Below are positions 1 to 8,308 of a DNA stretch of 64,000 bases, in pieces. A program made the translations under genes and the position numbers. The first letter of the stretch is position 1, and every line of letters begins with the position of its first letter. The notes below the pieces were generated by a model. The model made no database searches. It was not told where the DNA came from and saw only the letters and a program-made list of their open reading frames with translations. The DNA is taken from assembly GCF_003148685.1 (NCBI RefSeq), contig NZ_QGGR01000037.1:1-64000 (forward strand). Reading direction: 5' to 3'. Source of the DNA: Actinoplanes xinjiangensis (GTDB lineage Bacteria; Actinomycetota; Actinomycetes; Mycobacteriales; Micromonosporaceae).

Positions 1-443
1 TCGAGCACGCTGGACAGGTGCTTGTTGATCTGATCGCGGCTGGTCAGGGCACGTTCCAGATCGAGGGAGCCGATCACGTTGCGCAGCGTGGTGACGGTCA
101 GCTGCTCGATCGCCTGGAGGAAGTGCGAGATCTCGTAGGTGGCCCGCACCGGGTCGACGACCTTGAAGTAGAGCACCGTGTCGATCGAGACGACCAGGTT
201 GTCCGAGGTGATCACCGGCTGCGGCGGGAACGACACCACCTGCTCACGCATGTCGACCTTGGTCCGGACCGCGTCGACGAACGGCACCAGCAGATTGAGA
301 CCGGGTGACAGGGTCCGCTTGTACTTGCCGAGCCGTTCGACCACGTCCATCCGCTGCTGCGGGACGATCCGGACCGACTTGGCGAGGGTGATCACCGCGA
401 ACATGACGATCACGATGCCGAGAATTGCCAGAACCACTTCCAT
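1..443 (-). CDS. SPFH/band-7 (stomatin-like) membrane protein, C-terminus beyond the window
   Basis: Partial gene that runs off the left edge; the visible part encodes the N-terminal ~147 residues. It begins MEVVLAILGIVIVMFAVI, a single membrane anchor, followed by an SPFH core with VPQQRMDVVERLGKY, LNLLVPFVDAVRTKVDMREQ and SIDTVLYFKVVDPVRATYEI, all typical of stomatin/HflK-type proteins. A GGGAG ribosome site lies just before the ATG. The NfeD-like gene sits 11 bases upstream on the same strand, and stomatin/NfeD pairs are a well-known operon thought to organise membrane microdomains. The specific role here is not shown by the sequence. Confidence 0.9.
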   Translation of the reverse strand, partial: MEVVLAILGIVIVMFAVITLAKSVRIVPQQRMDVVERLGKYKRTLSPGLNLLVPFVDAVRTKVDMREQVVSFPPQPVITSDNLVVSIDTVLYFKVVDPVRATYEISHFLQAIEQLTVTTLRNVIGSLDLERALTSRDQINKHLSSVL

Positions 444-454
444 GACGTCGCTCC

Positions 455-904
455 CTAAAGGTTGGGCAGGTCGTCTTGCCACACCAGGAGCGTCGCGCCC
501 TGCAACTCGACGACCCGGACACGGTCGCCGGGCGCGAAGGTCTCCCGGTCATCGGCGGAGCGGGCCTGCCACAGCTCCCCGTCGATCCTGATCATGCCGC
601 GGTCGCCGGTCACCTCGTCGATCACGATGCCGAGGGAACCCGCCATCGCCTCGATGCCGAACGGCCGTTCGCCGGTCTCCACCGCCGGACGGGAATGCCG
701 CATGATGACCGGGCGCAACGCCGCCACCGAGATGCCGGAGACGACCGCGAAGACGATCAGCTGCACCAGCAGGTCCGCGCCGAGAGCGGCGGCACCGGCC
801 GCGGCAAGGGCACCGGCGGCGAAGAAGATGACGAGGAACGTGACGGTGAAGGCTTCGGCGATGGCCAAACCTATGGCGAGGACGACCCATATCAAGGCTT
901 CCAC
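455..904 (-). CDS. NfeD-like membrane protein
   Basis: 149-residue protein with hydrophobic segments over residues 3-72 and a C-terminal OB-fold-like domain from about residue 85 (GSLGIVIDEVTGDRGMIRIDGELWQARS, then FAPGDRVRVVELQGATLLV), the arrangement of short NfeD proteins. It is upstream of and probably co-transcribed with the stomatin-like gene, its usual partner. Short NfeD proteins lack the ClpP-like protease domain of long forms, so a role as membrane partner or scaffold of the SPFH protein is inferred. Confidence 0.88.
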   Translation of the reverse strand: MEALIWVVLAIGLAIAEAFTVTFLVIFFAAGALAAAGAAALGADLLVQLIVFAVVSGISVAALRPVIMRHSRPAVETGERPFGIEAMAGSLGIVIDEVTGDRGMIRIDGELWQARSADDRETFAPGDRVRVVELQGATLLVWQDDLPNL

Positions 905-977
905 TCCCCGATCGTGGCACGTCTGTGCACGCGCAGCACAGTTAGACCCATGAGTTCGCAGGAGGAGAGGACATACT

Positions 978-2282
978 GTGACGTTGCTTCCGGAGACCTG
1001 CCGCCGGATCGATGAGATAGCCGCCCGGGCGCAGTCCGCCGGCCGGGTGCCGTCACTCGCTCTCGCCGTCGTCCGTGACCGCGTGGTCCTGCACTTCGCG
1101 GGCGCCGGCGAGCAACCGCACCCGGACCCGAAGACTCAGTACCGGCTCGGCTCCGTCACCAAGACGATCACCGCGACGCTGGTCATGCAACTGCGTGACG
1201 AGGGATTCTTCGCCCTCGACGACCTGCTCTACCGGCACCTGCCCGGCACCCCGATCGGCGGTGTCACCCTGCGCCAGCTGCTCGGGCACGTCTCCGGCCT
1301 CCAGCGCGAGCCGGACGGCCGGTGGTGGGAACGCCACCCGGGCGGTGACGTGGACGCGCTGCTGGCCGAGTTGACCTACGAGAAGCTCGCAGGTGCCCCG
1401 TACCGCCGCTTCCGCTATTCCAACCTCGCCTACGGCCTGCTCGGCGCCGTCCTGGAACGGGTGACCGGCACGCCGTGGAGCGAGCTGGCCGGCAAACGTG
1501 TCCTCGACCCGCTCGGCATGAAACGCACCAGCTACCACCCGGTCGAACCGTACGCCCGCGGTTATGTCGTGCACGCCCTCAGCGGCGCCCTGCACGAGGA
1601 GCCGCGCCCGGACACCGGTGCCATGGCCCCGGCCGGTCAGCTGTGGTCGACGGTCACCGACATGGCCAAGTGGGCGGGGTTCCTGGCCGACCCGGCGCCC
1701 GCGGTCCTGGCCCGGGAGACCGTCGACGAGATGTGCGCGCCGGTGGTGATCAGCGACCTGGAGTCGTGGACCGCCGGCCACGGCCTCGGCCCACAGCTGT
1801 TCCGGGTCGGCGAGCGCGTCTACGTGGGCCACGGCGGCTCGATGCCCGGTTACCTCGCCCATGTGGCGGTGCACCGCGGCAGCCGGCTCGGCGCCGTCGT
1901 CTTCACCAACGCCTACGCCCTCGACCACACCAGCGTCCAGCAGGTCTGCCTCGACGCCCTCACCGCCGCCGTAGACAGCGAGCCCGTACCGGTCACGGTC
2001 TGGCGCCCACCGGCCGCGCCGCGGGGCGAGGCCGCCGAGATCTGCGGCCGCTGGTGGTGGATGGGACGCGAATACTCGATCACCCCCGACGGCGACACCC
2101 TGGTCATGTCGGGACCGTTCGCCCCGACGCGTTACGCCCGCGAGGCCCCGGACCGCTGGCGCGGCCTGTCCGGCGCCAACGAGGGCGAGGTCCTGCACAT
2201 CCTCCGCACTCCGGAGGGGGCGGCCGAACGCCTGGACATCGCCACCTTCCTCTTCAGCCGCGACCCCATGCACCTGGCCTGA
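978..2282 (+). CDS. Serine hydrolase of the beta-lactamase/penicillin-binding-protein-like family
   Basis: 434 residues, GTG start preceded by GGAGGAGAGG. It carries the three class C beta-lactamase/esterase motifs: SVTK with nucleophile Ser59 and Lys62, Tyr147-Ser-Asn149 (RYSNL), and His285-Gly-Gly-Ser in place of KTG. The C-terminal ~85 residues form an extra domain as in D-alanyl-D-alanine carboxypeptidase/esterase-like members of the family. No clear signal peptide is visible, so a cytoplasmic or non-classical location is possible. HGG in place of KTG is common in esterase-type members, so the gene should not be read as antibiotic resistance. Substrate unknown. Confidence 0.85.
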   Translation: MTLLPETCRRIDEIAARAQSAGRVPSLALAVVRDRVVLHFAGAGEQPHPDPKTQYRLGSVTKTITATLVMQLRDEGFFALDDLLYRHLPGTPIGGVTLRQLLGHVSGLQREPDGRWWERHPGGDVDALLAELTYEKLAGAPYRRFRYSNLAYGLLGAVLERVTGTPWSELAGKRVLDPLGMKRTSYHPVEPYARGYVVHALSGALHEEPRPDTGAMAPAGQLWSTVTDMAKWAGFLADPAPAVLARETVDEMCAPVVISDLESWTAGHGLGPQLFRVGERVYVGHGGSMPGYLAHVAVHRGSRLGAVVFTNAYALDHTSVQQVCLDALTAAVDSEPVPVTVWRPPAAPRGEAAEICGRWWWMGREYSITPDGDTLVMSGPFAPTRYAREAPDRWRGLSGANEGEVLHILRTPEGAAERLDIATFLFSRDPMHLA

Positions 2283-2406
2283 GAAAACGCATACGGTACG
2301 GCCCACCCCTCCCCCGACCGCACCTACGCCGCCCCGCAGCGTCCCCGCGCGGTGGCTGCCCACTCCCGGCCTCCACCGCGACCGCCGGGCCGGTCCGCCG
2401 CTCACC

Positions 2407-2647
2407 GGCTGGCTCCCACCGCTGTCTCAGTGGTGTTGAGGCAGCGGTGACGACCAGCCACACCCACACGAACCGGCAACCGGCCCAAGACGCCCAACCC
2501 GGCTGGCTCCCACCGCTGTCTCGGCAGCGCTGAGACAGCGGTGACAACCAGCCGCACCTGAACGGACCGGCAAGCGGGCCCAAGACGCGAACCTGGCTGG
2601 CTCCTACCGCTGTCTCAGCGGCGCTGAGACAGCGGTGGTGACCAGCC
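2407..2647. repeat. Array of three 53-base dyad-symmetric repeats at a 94-base period
   Basis: Copies at 2407-2459, 2501-2553 and 2595-2647, exactly 94 bases apart. Each has outer arms GGCTGG/CCAGCC and inner arms close to ACCGCTGTCTCAGC and GCTGAGACAGCGGT around a short loop. The 41-base spacers also resemble each other (both contain ACCGGCAA and CCCAAGACGC). The array lies between convergent genes ending at 2282 (+) and 2615 (-), and the last copy contains the stop codon and final codons of the minus-strand transporter gene. The same 53-base element recurs at 38849-39090. Bidirectional termination or protein binding are both plausible. Confidence 0.9.
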
Positions 2648-3709
2648 GGGTCGGGGTGCGGGGGTGGTGGGTGCGGGGGTGATAGGCGGGGTGGGGGTGG
2701 AGAGGCCCAGGGCCAGGCCGGCGGCGACCGTGGTTATGCCGAGCCAGACGGCCGGGGACGGGAGCGGGCCGCCGAGCGCGACGCCGGTCGCGGCGGCGGC
2801 GATCGGCGCGAGGCCGGTGAGCAGGCCGGCGCGGCCGGTGCCGAGGCGGGCCACGCACGTGTACCAGAGCAGGAACGCGACGGCCGTGACCAGCACCGCG
2901 AGGTAGGCGCCGGCAAGCAGGTCGTCGAGGTGGATCCGGGTCACCGCGGCCGGCCCCTCGGTGGACAGGCCGAGCACGGCGAACATGGCGGCGCCCAGCC
3001 AGGTGGCGTGCACGGAGACGCCGAGCGGGCCGTGCCGGCCCAGTACCGGGACCGCCAGCAGGGTGAACGCGGCCTCGCAGGCGAACGTGACGGCGGCCCA
3101 GAACAGGCCTGTCGCGTCGGTACGGCCGAGGCCCTGCACCAGCATCGCGCCGGCGGTCACCACGGTGGCGGCGGTCAGCACACGGACCGCGGGGCGACGG
3201 CCTTCGAGGACCGGGCCGGCGGCGGCCAGCAGGATCGGGACGCACGCCACGGCCACGCCGATGACGGCGGGTTCGGCGTGCCGGGAGCCCTGCACCAACG
3301 CCACGTTGAAGATCACCAGGCCGGTGACGGTCACACCGAGCAGCCACCACCACTCCCGGCCGCGGGGCCGGAGCACCGGCGGGCGGCGGACGGGGGACGG
3401 CGAACGGGCGGCGTGCGGGATGGGCGAACGGGGGGCGGGCGGGGTGGGCGGGCGACGGACCGGGTATGGCGAACGGGCGGCGTGCGGGGTGGGCGGGCGA
3501 CGGACCGGGTATGGCGAACGGGTGGCGTGCGAGGTGGGCGGGCGACGGCGGGTCAGGTGGGCCCAGAGCAGGAGCAGCAGGCAGGCCACGGCGTAGCGGA
3601 GGGCCTGGACGGTGTACATCGGGGCGTCGGCGAGGTGACCGGAGACGGCGACGCTGCCGCCCACGAAGATCATGCCGGCGGCACCGGCGAGGACCGGGAG
3701 AGCTTTCAT
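2615..3709 (-). CDS. EamA/DMT-family permease with a repeat-expanded loop
   Basis: 364 residues with about ten hydrophobic helices and the two-repeat architecture of drug/metabolite transporters. After the second helix, a soluble loop of about 60 residues (roughly residues 54-115) is built from 15-residue repeats of the type SPYPVRRPPTPHAAR, encoded by 45-base tandem repeats (about 3380-3560). Such a loop is not normal for the family, whose members are usually near 300 residues. The last residues (PGWSPPLSQRR) come from the 53-base repeat array that overlaps the 3' end. The gene is divergent from a MocR regulator that may control it, a common arrangement. Substrate unknown. Confidence 0.82.
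   Translation of the reverse strand: MKALPVLAGAAGMIFVGGSVAVSGHLADAPMYTVQALRYAVACLLLLLWAHLTRRRPPTSHATRSPYPVRRPPTPHAARSPYPVRRPPTPPAPRSPIPHAARSPSPVRRPPVLRPRGREWWWLLGVTVTGLVIFNVALVQGSRHAEPAVIGVAVACVPILLAAAGPVLEGRRPAVRVLTAATVVTAGAMLVQGLGRTDATGLFWAAVTFACEAAFTLLAVPVLGRHGPLGVSVHATWLGAAMFAVLGLSTEGPAAVTRIHLDDLLAGAYLAVLVTAVAFLLWYTCVARLGTGRAGLLTGLAPIAAAATGVALGGPLPSPAVWLGITTVAAGLALGLSTPTPPITPAPTTPAPRPGWSPPLSQRR
3380..3560. repeat. 45-base in-frame tandem repeat inside the EamA transporter gene
   Basis: Two full 45-base units start at 3450 and 3495, with a partial unit at 3540 and degenerate units on the 5' side. The period is a multiple of three and keeps the reading frame, adding Pro/Arg-rich 15-residue blocks to a cytoplasmic or extracellular loop of the transporter. 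Confidence 0.85.
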
Positions 3710-3865
3710 GACCTGATGCTCGGGGCGGAGTATGGTCCGGATCGAGGGCCAATGCGACGGCGGTGAGGTGGACCAATTTCCGGATCCGACTTTCTCCAGC
3801 TCCGCGCCGAGGAGGCGCCGGCCAAAGGGCTGACCGCCTGGCTGACCGAGGGGCTGCGGGCCGCG

Positions 3866-5200
3866 GTGGCCGCCGGGCGGCTGTCACCCGGTTCGCGGCT
3901 GCCCGCCACCCGGCTGCTCGCCGGCGAACTGGGCGTGTCCCGGGGCGTGGTGGTGCAGGCCTACCAGCGGCTGGCGGACGAAGGACTCGCCGAGGCGCGG
4001 ACCGGCTCCGGGACGGTGGTCACCGGCCGCGGGGTGCGGCGGGCGCCCCGGCCGGCCGGCGACCGGCGGCGGGCCCTCGACGAACTGCGGCTGCCGATCT
4101 CCACCACGGACGGCGTCGACATCGACCTGTCCCCGGGAGTGCCGGACCTGTCGGCCTTCCCGCGGGCGGCGTGGCTACGGGCGGAACGGGCCGTCCTCGA
4201 CCGGGTGACCGCCGCCGACCTGCGGTACGGCGACCCCGGCGGCACGCCACGACTGCGGGCGGAGCTGGTGGGCTGGCTGGCGCGTACCCGTGGGGTGCGG
4301 TGTGAGGCGGACGACGTGGTCGTCACCGCCGGTGTCGCGCAAGGGCTCGCCCTGCTCGCGCAGGTGTTGCGGGCCCGGGGTGTGGACGCGCTCGCCGTCG
4401 AGGACCCGGGGTCGCGGGGCGCCACCGACCAGATGGTGTTCTGGGGGATGCGGCCCACCGGGATCGGCGTCGACGAGCACGGCATGCGGGTCGGGGAGCT
4501 GGTCGCCACCGGCGTGCGGGCGGCCCTGCTGACACCCGCGCACCAGTTCCCGACCGGGGTGGTGCTGTCCCCGGAGCGGCGGCGGGAGCTGCTCGCCTGG
4601 GCGAACCGGGACGGCGGCCTGGTGATCGAGGACGACTACGACGCCGAGCACCGGTACGACCGGGCGCCGGTCGCCGCGCTCCAGGGTTCCGCACCGGAGC
4701 GGGTCGCGTACCTCGGCAGCGTGTCGAAGTCGCTGGCCCCGGCGATGCGGACCGGCTGGCTGATCGCGCCCCGCGGCATGCAGGCCGAACTGCTGGCCGC
4801 CAAGCACGCGAGCGACCTGGGCAATCCGGCTCTGCCGCAGCTCGTCCTGGCGCAGCTGCTGTCCTCGGGGGACCACGACCGGCATCTGCGCGCCGTCCGT
4901 ACCCGCCAGCGGTCCCGCCGGGACGCCCTGATCGCCGGATTGCGCGCGCATCTGCCGGAGGCCCGCGTCGCCGGCGTCGCGGCCGGACTGCACGTGCTGG
5001 TCCTGCTGCCGGGCACGGCTGACGACGTGGTCCTGGCGGGCCGGGTCGCGGCGGCCGGCGTACAGGTGCAGCCGCTGTCCTGGCATCGGCGCCGGCCCGG
5101 ACCACCCGGCCTGGTGATCGGCTATGCCGCGCACCCGCCGGACCGCCTGGCCGAGGCCGCCGCCCGGATCGGCCGCGCCCTCAGTCGTCCAGGACCGTGA
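3866..5200 (+). CDS. MocR-type PLP-dependent transcriptional regulator, 5' end probably frameshifted
   Basis: Fusion of a GntR winged helix (GSRLPATRLLAGELGVSRGVVVQAYQRLADEGL) with a class I aminotransferase-fold domain; PLP lysine in SVSKSLAPAMRTGW, preceded by DDYDAEHRYDRAP. The GTG at 3866 is the first usable in-frame start, but it removes the first helix of the winged helix. Upstream, the same frame reads SGSDFLQLRAEEAPAKGLTAWLTEGLR back to about 3779, which looks like the missing N-terminus, while a GTG at 3768 encodes VDQF in another frame. One extra T in the TTT at 3777-3779 would join them. MocR proteins usually regulate a nearby gene; the divergent EamA transporter is the likely target. 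Confidence 0.8.
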   Translation: MAAGRLSPGSRLPATRLLAGELGVSRGVVVQAYQRLADEGLAEARTGSGTVVTGRGVRRAPRPAGDRRRALDELRLPISTTDGVDIDLSPGVPDLSAFPRAAWLRAERAVLDRVTAADLRYGDPGGTPRLRAELVGWLARTRGVRCEADDVVVTAGVAQGLALLAQVLRARGVDALAVEDPGSRGATDQMVFWGMRPTGIGVDEHGMRVGELVATGVRAALLTPAHQFPTGVVLSPERRRELLAWANRDGGLVIEDDYDAEHRYDRAPVAALQGSAPERVAYLGSVSKSLAPAMRTGWLIAPRGMQAELLAAKHASDLGNPALPQLVLAQLLSSGDHDRHLRAVRTRQRSRRDALIAGLRAHLPEARVAGVAAGLHVLVLLPGTADDVVLAGRVAAAGVQVQPLSWHRRRPGPPGLVIGYAAHPPDRLAEAAARIGRALSRPGP

Positions 5201-5987
5201 CGAAGTCGATGAGCCGTTCCATCGAGTTGATCAGCGGGGTCTCGACGTCCCGGTAGGAGCTGACCGAGGCGAGGATGCGCCGCCACATGTCGGCCGGCTC
5301 ACGGACGCCGGCCGCCTCGCAGACGCCCTCCTTCCACGGCCGGCCCGGTGGAATGACCGGCCAGGCGCGCAGGCCCACCCGTTCGGGCTTGACCGCCTGC
5401 CAGACGTCCACGTAGGGATGCCCGGTGACCAGGACGTTCGGGTCGGTCACGGCGGCGACGATGCGGCTCTCCTTGGACCCGGGGACCAGGTGGTCGACCA
5501 GGACGCCCAGCCGTCGCCGGCCACTCGGGCGGAACGCGGCGACCGCGCCGGCCAGGTCGTCGATGCCGTCGAGCGGCTCCACGACGATGCCCTCGATCCG
5601 CAGGTCGTCGCCCCAGATCCGTTCGACGAGCGCGGCGTCGTGGATGCCCTCGACCCAGATCCGGCTGGCCTTCGCGACCTGCGCCTTCACGTTGTCGACG
5701 GCGACCGACCCGGACGCGGTCACCCGGCGCTGCCGCGGCTGCGGGCGGGCCGCCGGGCGGACCAGGGTGACCGTCTCACCGTCCAGCAGGAACGCGGCCG
5801 GAGTGAGCGGGAAGTTACGGCGTTTCCCGAACCGGTCCTCGAGCACCACGGCGCCGAGTTCGAACCCGACCACGGCACCGCAGAACCCGGAGTCGGCGTC
5901 CTCGACGACCAGATCCGGTTCGGCCGCCACCTCCGGAATCACCTTGCGGCGGCGCCAGTTGCCCGCCATCACATCCTCCCCATACAT
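5181..5987 (-). CDS. DUF3097 family protein
   Basis: 268 residues from the ATG giving MYGEDVMAGNWRRRKV; an upstream extension in the same frame is less likely because family members start near this motif. Conserved blocks include VVEDADSGFCGAVVGFE, ASRIWVEGIHDAALVERIWGDDLR and LVDHLVPGSKESRI, characteristic of DUF3097, an actinobacterial family of unknown function with some resemblance to TOPRIM-like folds (family knowledge, not verified here). The 3' end overlaps the convergent MocR gene by 20 bases. Confidence 0.85.
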   Translation of the reverse strand: MYGEDVMAGNWRRRKVIPEVAAEPDLVVEDADSGFCGAVVGFELGAVVLEDRFGKRRNFPLTPAAFLLDGETVTLVRPAARPQPRQRRVTASGSVAVDNVKAQVAKASRIWVEGIHDAALVERIWGDDLRIEGIVVEPLDGIDDLAGAVAAFRPSGRRRLGVLVDHLVPGSKESRIVAAVTDPNVLVTGHPYVDVWQAVKPERVGLRAWPVIPPGRPWKEGVCEAAGVREPADMWRRILASVSSYRDVETPLINSMERLIDFVTVLDD

Positions 5988-6076
5988 GCCCCGCACTGTA
6001 TGCGCGATCTCGGACACACCCTCGGTGACGCTCCGAGCCGAGACAAGTCTCCGCACCGCCACGTACCCTTGCTCGC

Positions 6077-6859
6077 ATGTCACCCGCAGCCGATGCGGCC
6101 ACCCGTACCGCGCGCCGGTCCACCAGGTTCGTCACCTGGGTGCGTGCCTGGCGTGCCGGTCTCGTCCCCTTCGACGAGCTGGCCGACGTGATCGCCGCCG
6201 ACGAGGAACACCTCGTCGCCGACGCCCCCGGCACCTGGACGGACGTTCCGCTCAGCCAGGGCCTGCCGATCTTCGCCAAGCTGCGGCCCGACGAGATCCG
6301 GCTGGTGCTGCCGGTTCCCGGCGATCCCCGGGGCCTGCCCGGCCCGGGTGAGCTGACCGGTGCGGCCCTGTTGGCCGGCGAGGCCGTGATGACACCGGCG
6401 TTCGGGGTGGTGCCGGAGGTGCGGCGGCACACGTCGGGCTCCGGTGTGGAGTTCGAGACCGTGCTGTGGCGGGTGCTGCCGGCACCCGAGTACCGGCCGG
6501 TGTTCCAGATGGGCGCCGCCGAGGCCGAGGCGCAGCTGACCGCCGCCCTCGGCGAGGCCACCACGCGGCTCACCAAACTGGACGTGGCCCAGTGGAAACC
6601 GGAGCTCGCCGGTGCCCTTCAGGCGCTGCGCCGCCCGGAGAGCACCGAGACCCTGCCACCCGGCTTCGACCCGCGCTCGCGCCGCCTGTTCGCCCGCGCC
6701 AGCGTCCTTGACCAGGTGCTCGCCCTCGCCGGGACGAACGCGCCGGGCGGGGCCGTCAACGGCTACGAGGCCCAGCAGCGTGACGAGGCCCTGCGCCCGC
6801 TCACCGCCGCGTGCCGTCAGGCGCTGGTCGCGGCCTGCAACTCCCCGCTGCACCCGTGA
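6077..6859 (+). CDS. Conserved actinobacterial hypothetical protein
   Basis: 260 residues; I do not recognise a functional family. Features include FVTWVRAWRAGLVPFDELADVI near the N-terminus, LVLPVPGDPRGLPGPGELTGAALLAGEAV in the middle and an Ala-rich helical C-terminus. No membrane segment or signal peptide. The stop overlaps the GTG start of the following Nudix gene (GTGA at 6856-6859), so the two are translationally coupled. Divergent from the DUF3097 gene with an 89-base shared upstream region. Confidence 0.75.
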   Translation: MSPAADAATRTARRSTRFVTWVRAWRAGLVPFDELADVIAADEEHLVADAPGTWTDVPLSQGLPIFAKLRPDEIRLVLPVPGDPRGLPGPGELTGAALLAGEAVMTPAFGVVPEVRRHTSGSGVEFETVLWRVLPAPEYRPVFQMGAAEAEAQLTAALGEATTRLTKLDVAQWKPELAGALQALRRPESTETLPPGFDPRSRRLFARASVLDQVLALAGTNAPGGAVNGYEAQQRDEALRPLTAACRQALVAACNSPLHP

Positions 6860-7359
6860 CGTCCGCGCAGGACCGCTACGCGCACTGCACGTTCTGTGGC
6901 GCCCGGTTCCCGTCCGGCCAGGCCTGGCCACGCCGGTGCGGTGCGTGCGGCGAGACCAGTTACCTCAATCCCAGCCCGGTCGCCGTCGCGGTCCAGCCGG
7001 TCGGGCACGGCCTGCTCGCGGTGCGGCGCGGCATCGCGCCGGCCCGTGGCCGGCTCGCCCTGCCGGGCGGGTTCATCGACGTCGGTGAGACGTGGCAGGC
7101 GGCCACGGCCCGCGAGCTGTTCGAGGAGACCGGGGTCGAGGCGGACCCCTCGGGGGTACGCCTTTACGACACGATCAGTGCCCCCGACGGAACGATCCTG
7201 GTGTTCGGGTTGCTGCCGGCGCTACCGAGCACGGGGCACCTGCCCCCGCCGCCGGTGGAGGACGAGACGTTGAGCCGTGAGGTCCTCTACGGCCCGACCG
7301 AGCTGGGCTTCAGCATCCACACCGCGATCGCCACCCGCTGGTTCACCGAGCGCCGCTAG
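6856..7359 (+). CDS. Nudix hydrolase with an N-terminal zinc ribbon
   Basis: 167 residues from a GTG that overlaps the upstream stop. Residues 8-35 hold a CxxC...CxxC zinc ribbon (CTFC and CGAC), then NPSPVAVAVQPVGHGLLAVRRG and a full Nudix box, GFIDVGETWQAATARELFEETGV, matching GX5EX7REUXEEXGU. Zinc-ribbon Nudix proteins include NUDT/NudC-like NAD(H) or nucleoside-diphosphate-sugar hydrolases, but this protein is shorter than NudC and its substrate cannot be read from sequence. First of three Nudix genes within 2 kb. Confidence 0.85.
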   Translation: MTSAQDRYAHCTFCGARFPSGQAWPRRCGACGETSYLNPSPVAVAVQPVGHGLLAVRRGIAPARGRLALPGGFIDVGETWQAATARELFEETGVEADPSGVRLYDTISAPDGTILVFGLLPALPSTGHLPPPPVEDETLSREVLYGPTELGFSIHTAIATRWFTERR

Positions 7360-7406
7360 CTCTCTCGGTGGTCGACGGGATCGCCGGACGGTTCGGCCGC
7401 CGGTGC

Positions 7407-7900
7407 GGTGAGCACCACCTGTGCTGTGACACAGCCCAGCGCACACAATCGCGGATCGTGTGCGTCCATCCTCGCCATGACGGTGGTCAACGCCCACGAT
7501 CCGAACAACGTGAGCGCCCATCTTCGCCATGACCCCACCCAGCGCACACGATCCGCGATTGTGTGCGCTCGTCGCCGTTGTAGGCATCACAGGCCCGGCC
7601 GCAACCCGACGAAGCGCGGCCCCACGAAGTCCGGGCCAATGAAGCGCGGGCCAATGAAGCGCGGGCCAACCAAGCTCGGGTCAACGAAGTGCTGGTCAAC
7701 CAAGCGCGGGTCAACCAAGCGCGGGTCAACCAAGCGCGGGTCAACGCAGTGCGCCGTGCCGAACGGAAGGACGCGGGCAGAACGAAATGGCTCAGAGAGC
7801 GGCGAGCCCTTCGCCGCAAGCGATGGCCGGCTACAGGTGCATTCGCGCGGATGACGCCTTCGCGAGGCCCGTCATCCCGGTGGGCCTCGTCAGCATCGCG
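7407..7900. repeat. Dispersed ~0.49 kb repeat element, copy A
   Basis: Non-coding tract between two convergent Nudix genes. It holds an exact 27-base inverted repeat (7438-7464 against 7543-7569), each arm itself containing GCACAC/GTGTGC; a stretch of 15-base tandem repeats related to AAGCGCGGGTCAACC (about 7600-7755); and an 8-base hairpin CGAGGCCC/GGGCCTCG (7861-7887). The same order of parts recurs at 52017-52495. Reading frames through it give low-complexity peptides and I do not call them genes. Confidence 0.85.
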
Positions 7901-8308
7901 CTAGTCGATCAGGTCGGCGTCGACCAGTTCATCGAGCAGGAGACGGATCGCGGGGGCGCAGCGGTGGGCGTCCGATGAGGTGAACCAGCCCAACTCGGCG
8001 ATCTCGGCGGCGGCCGCCGGCGTGCCGTCCGCGTCGCCGGTGAAGCACACCAGCCGCACGCGGGTGCCGGGCGGCCGGTTGTGGGCGGGCGCGTCGATGG
8101 TGACGAACGGCTGGAGGGCGGCGGGATCGACGGCGAGACCGACCTCCTCGGCCACCTCGCGGGCCGCGGCCTCGGCGTCGGTCTCCCCCGGTTCCGGTTT
8201 GCCGCCGGGCAGGTAGAACGCGTCCGAGCCGTCCGCCCGCACGGTGAGGACCCGCCGGTCCCGAACATGCACCCAGGCCGCCGCGACGACGACGTCCACG
8301 GCGGTCAT
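7901..8308 (-). CDS. Nudix hydrolase
   Basis: 135 residues with the Nudix box GGKPEPGETDAEAAAREVAEEVGL preceded by VLTVRADGSDAFYLP. The pattern resembles MutT-like or ADP-ribose pyrophosphatase-type small Nudix enzymes; substrate unknown. Its ATG overlaps the TGA of the next Nudix gene (ATGA at 8305-8308), so the pair is an operon transcribed from about 8790. Its stop lies at the edge of repeat element A. Confidence 0.85.
   Translation of the reverse strand: MTAVDVVVAAAWVHVRDRRVLTVRADGSDAFYLPGGKPEPGETDAEAAAREVAEEVGLAVDPAALQPFVTIDAPAHNRPPGTRVRLVCFTGDADGTPAAAAEIAELGWFTSSDAHRCAPAIRLLLDELVDADLID

Noticed and set aside
1053-2405. Long minus-strand open frame opposite the serine hydrolase
   Set aside because: Antisense of a clear gene with all three catalytic motifs; composition reflects high third-position GC, no recognisable domain.
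2407-2647. Regularly spaced palindromes that resemble a CRISPR array
   Set aside because: The spacers are similar to each other, repeats are strongly dyad-symmetric at 53 bases, and there are no cas genes.
7487-7819. Minus-strand frame with repeated LTRAW/LARAS pentapeptides
   Set aside because: It is the translation of 15-base tandem repeats inside the dispersed element; the frame is not kept in copy B, and no start context or neighbour supports a pentapeptide protein.
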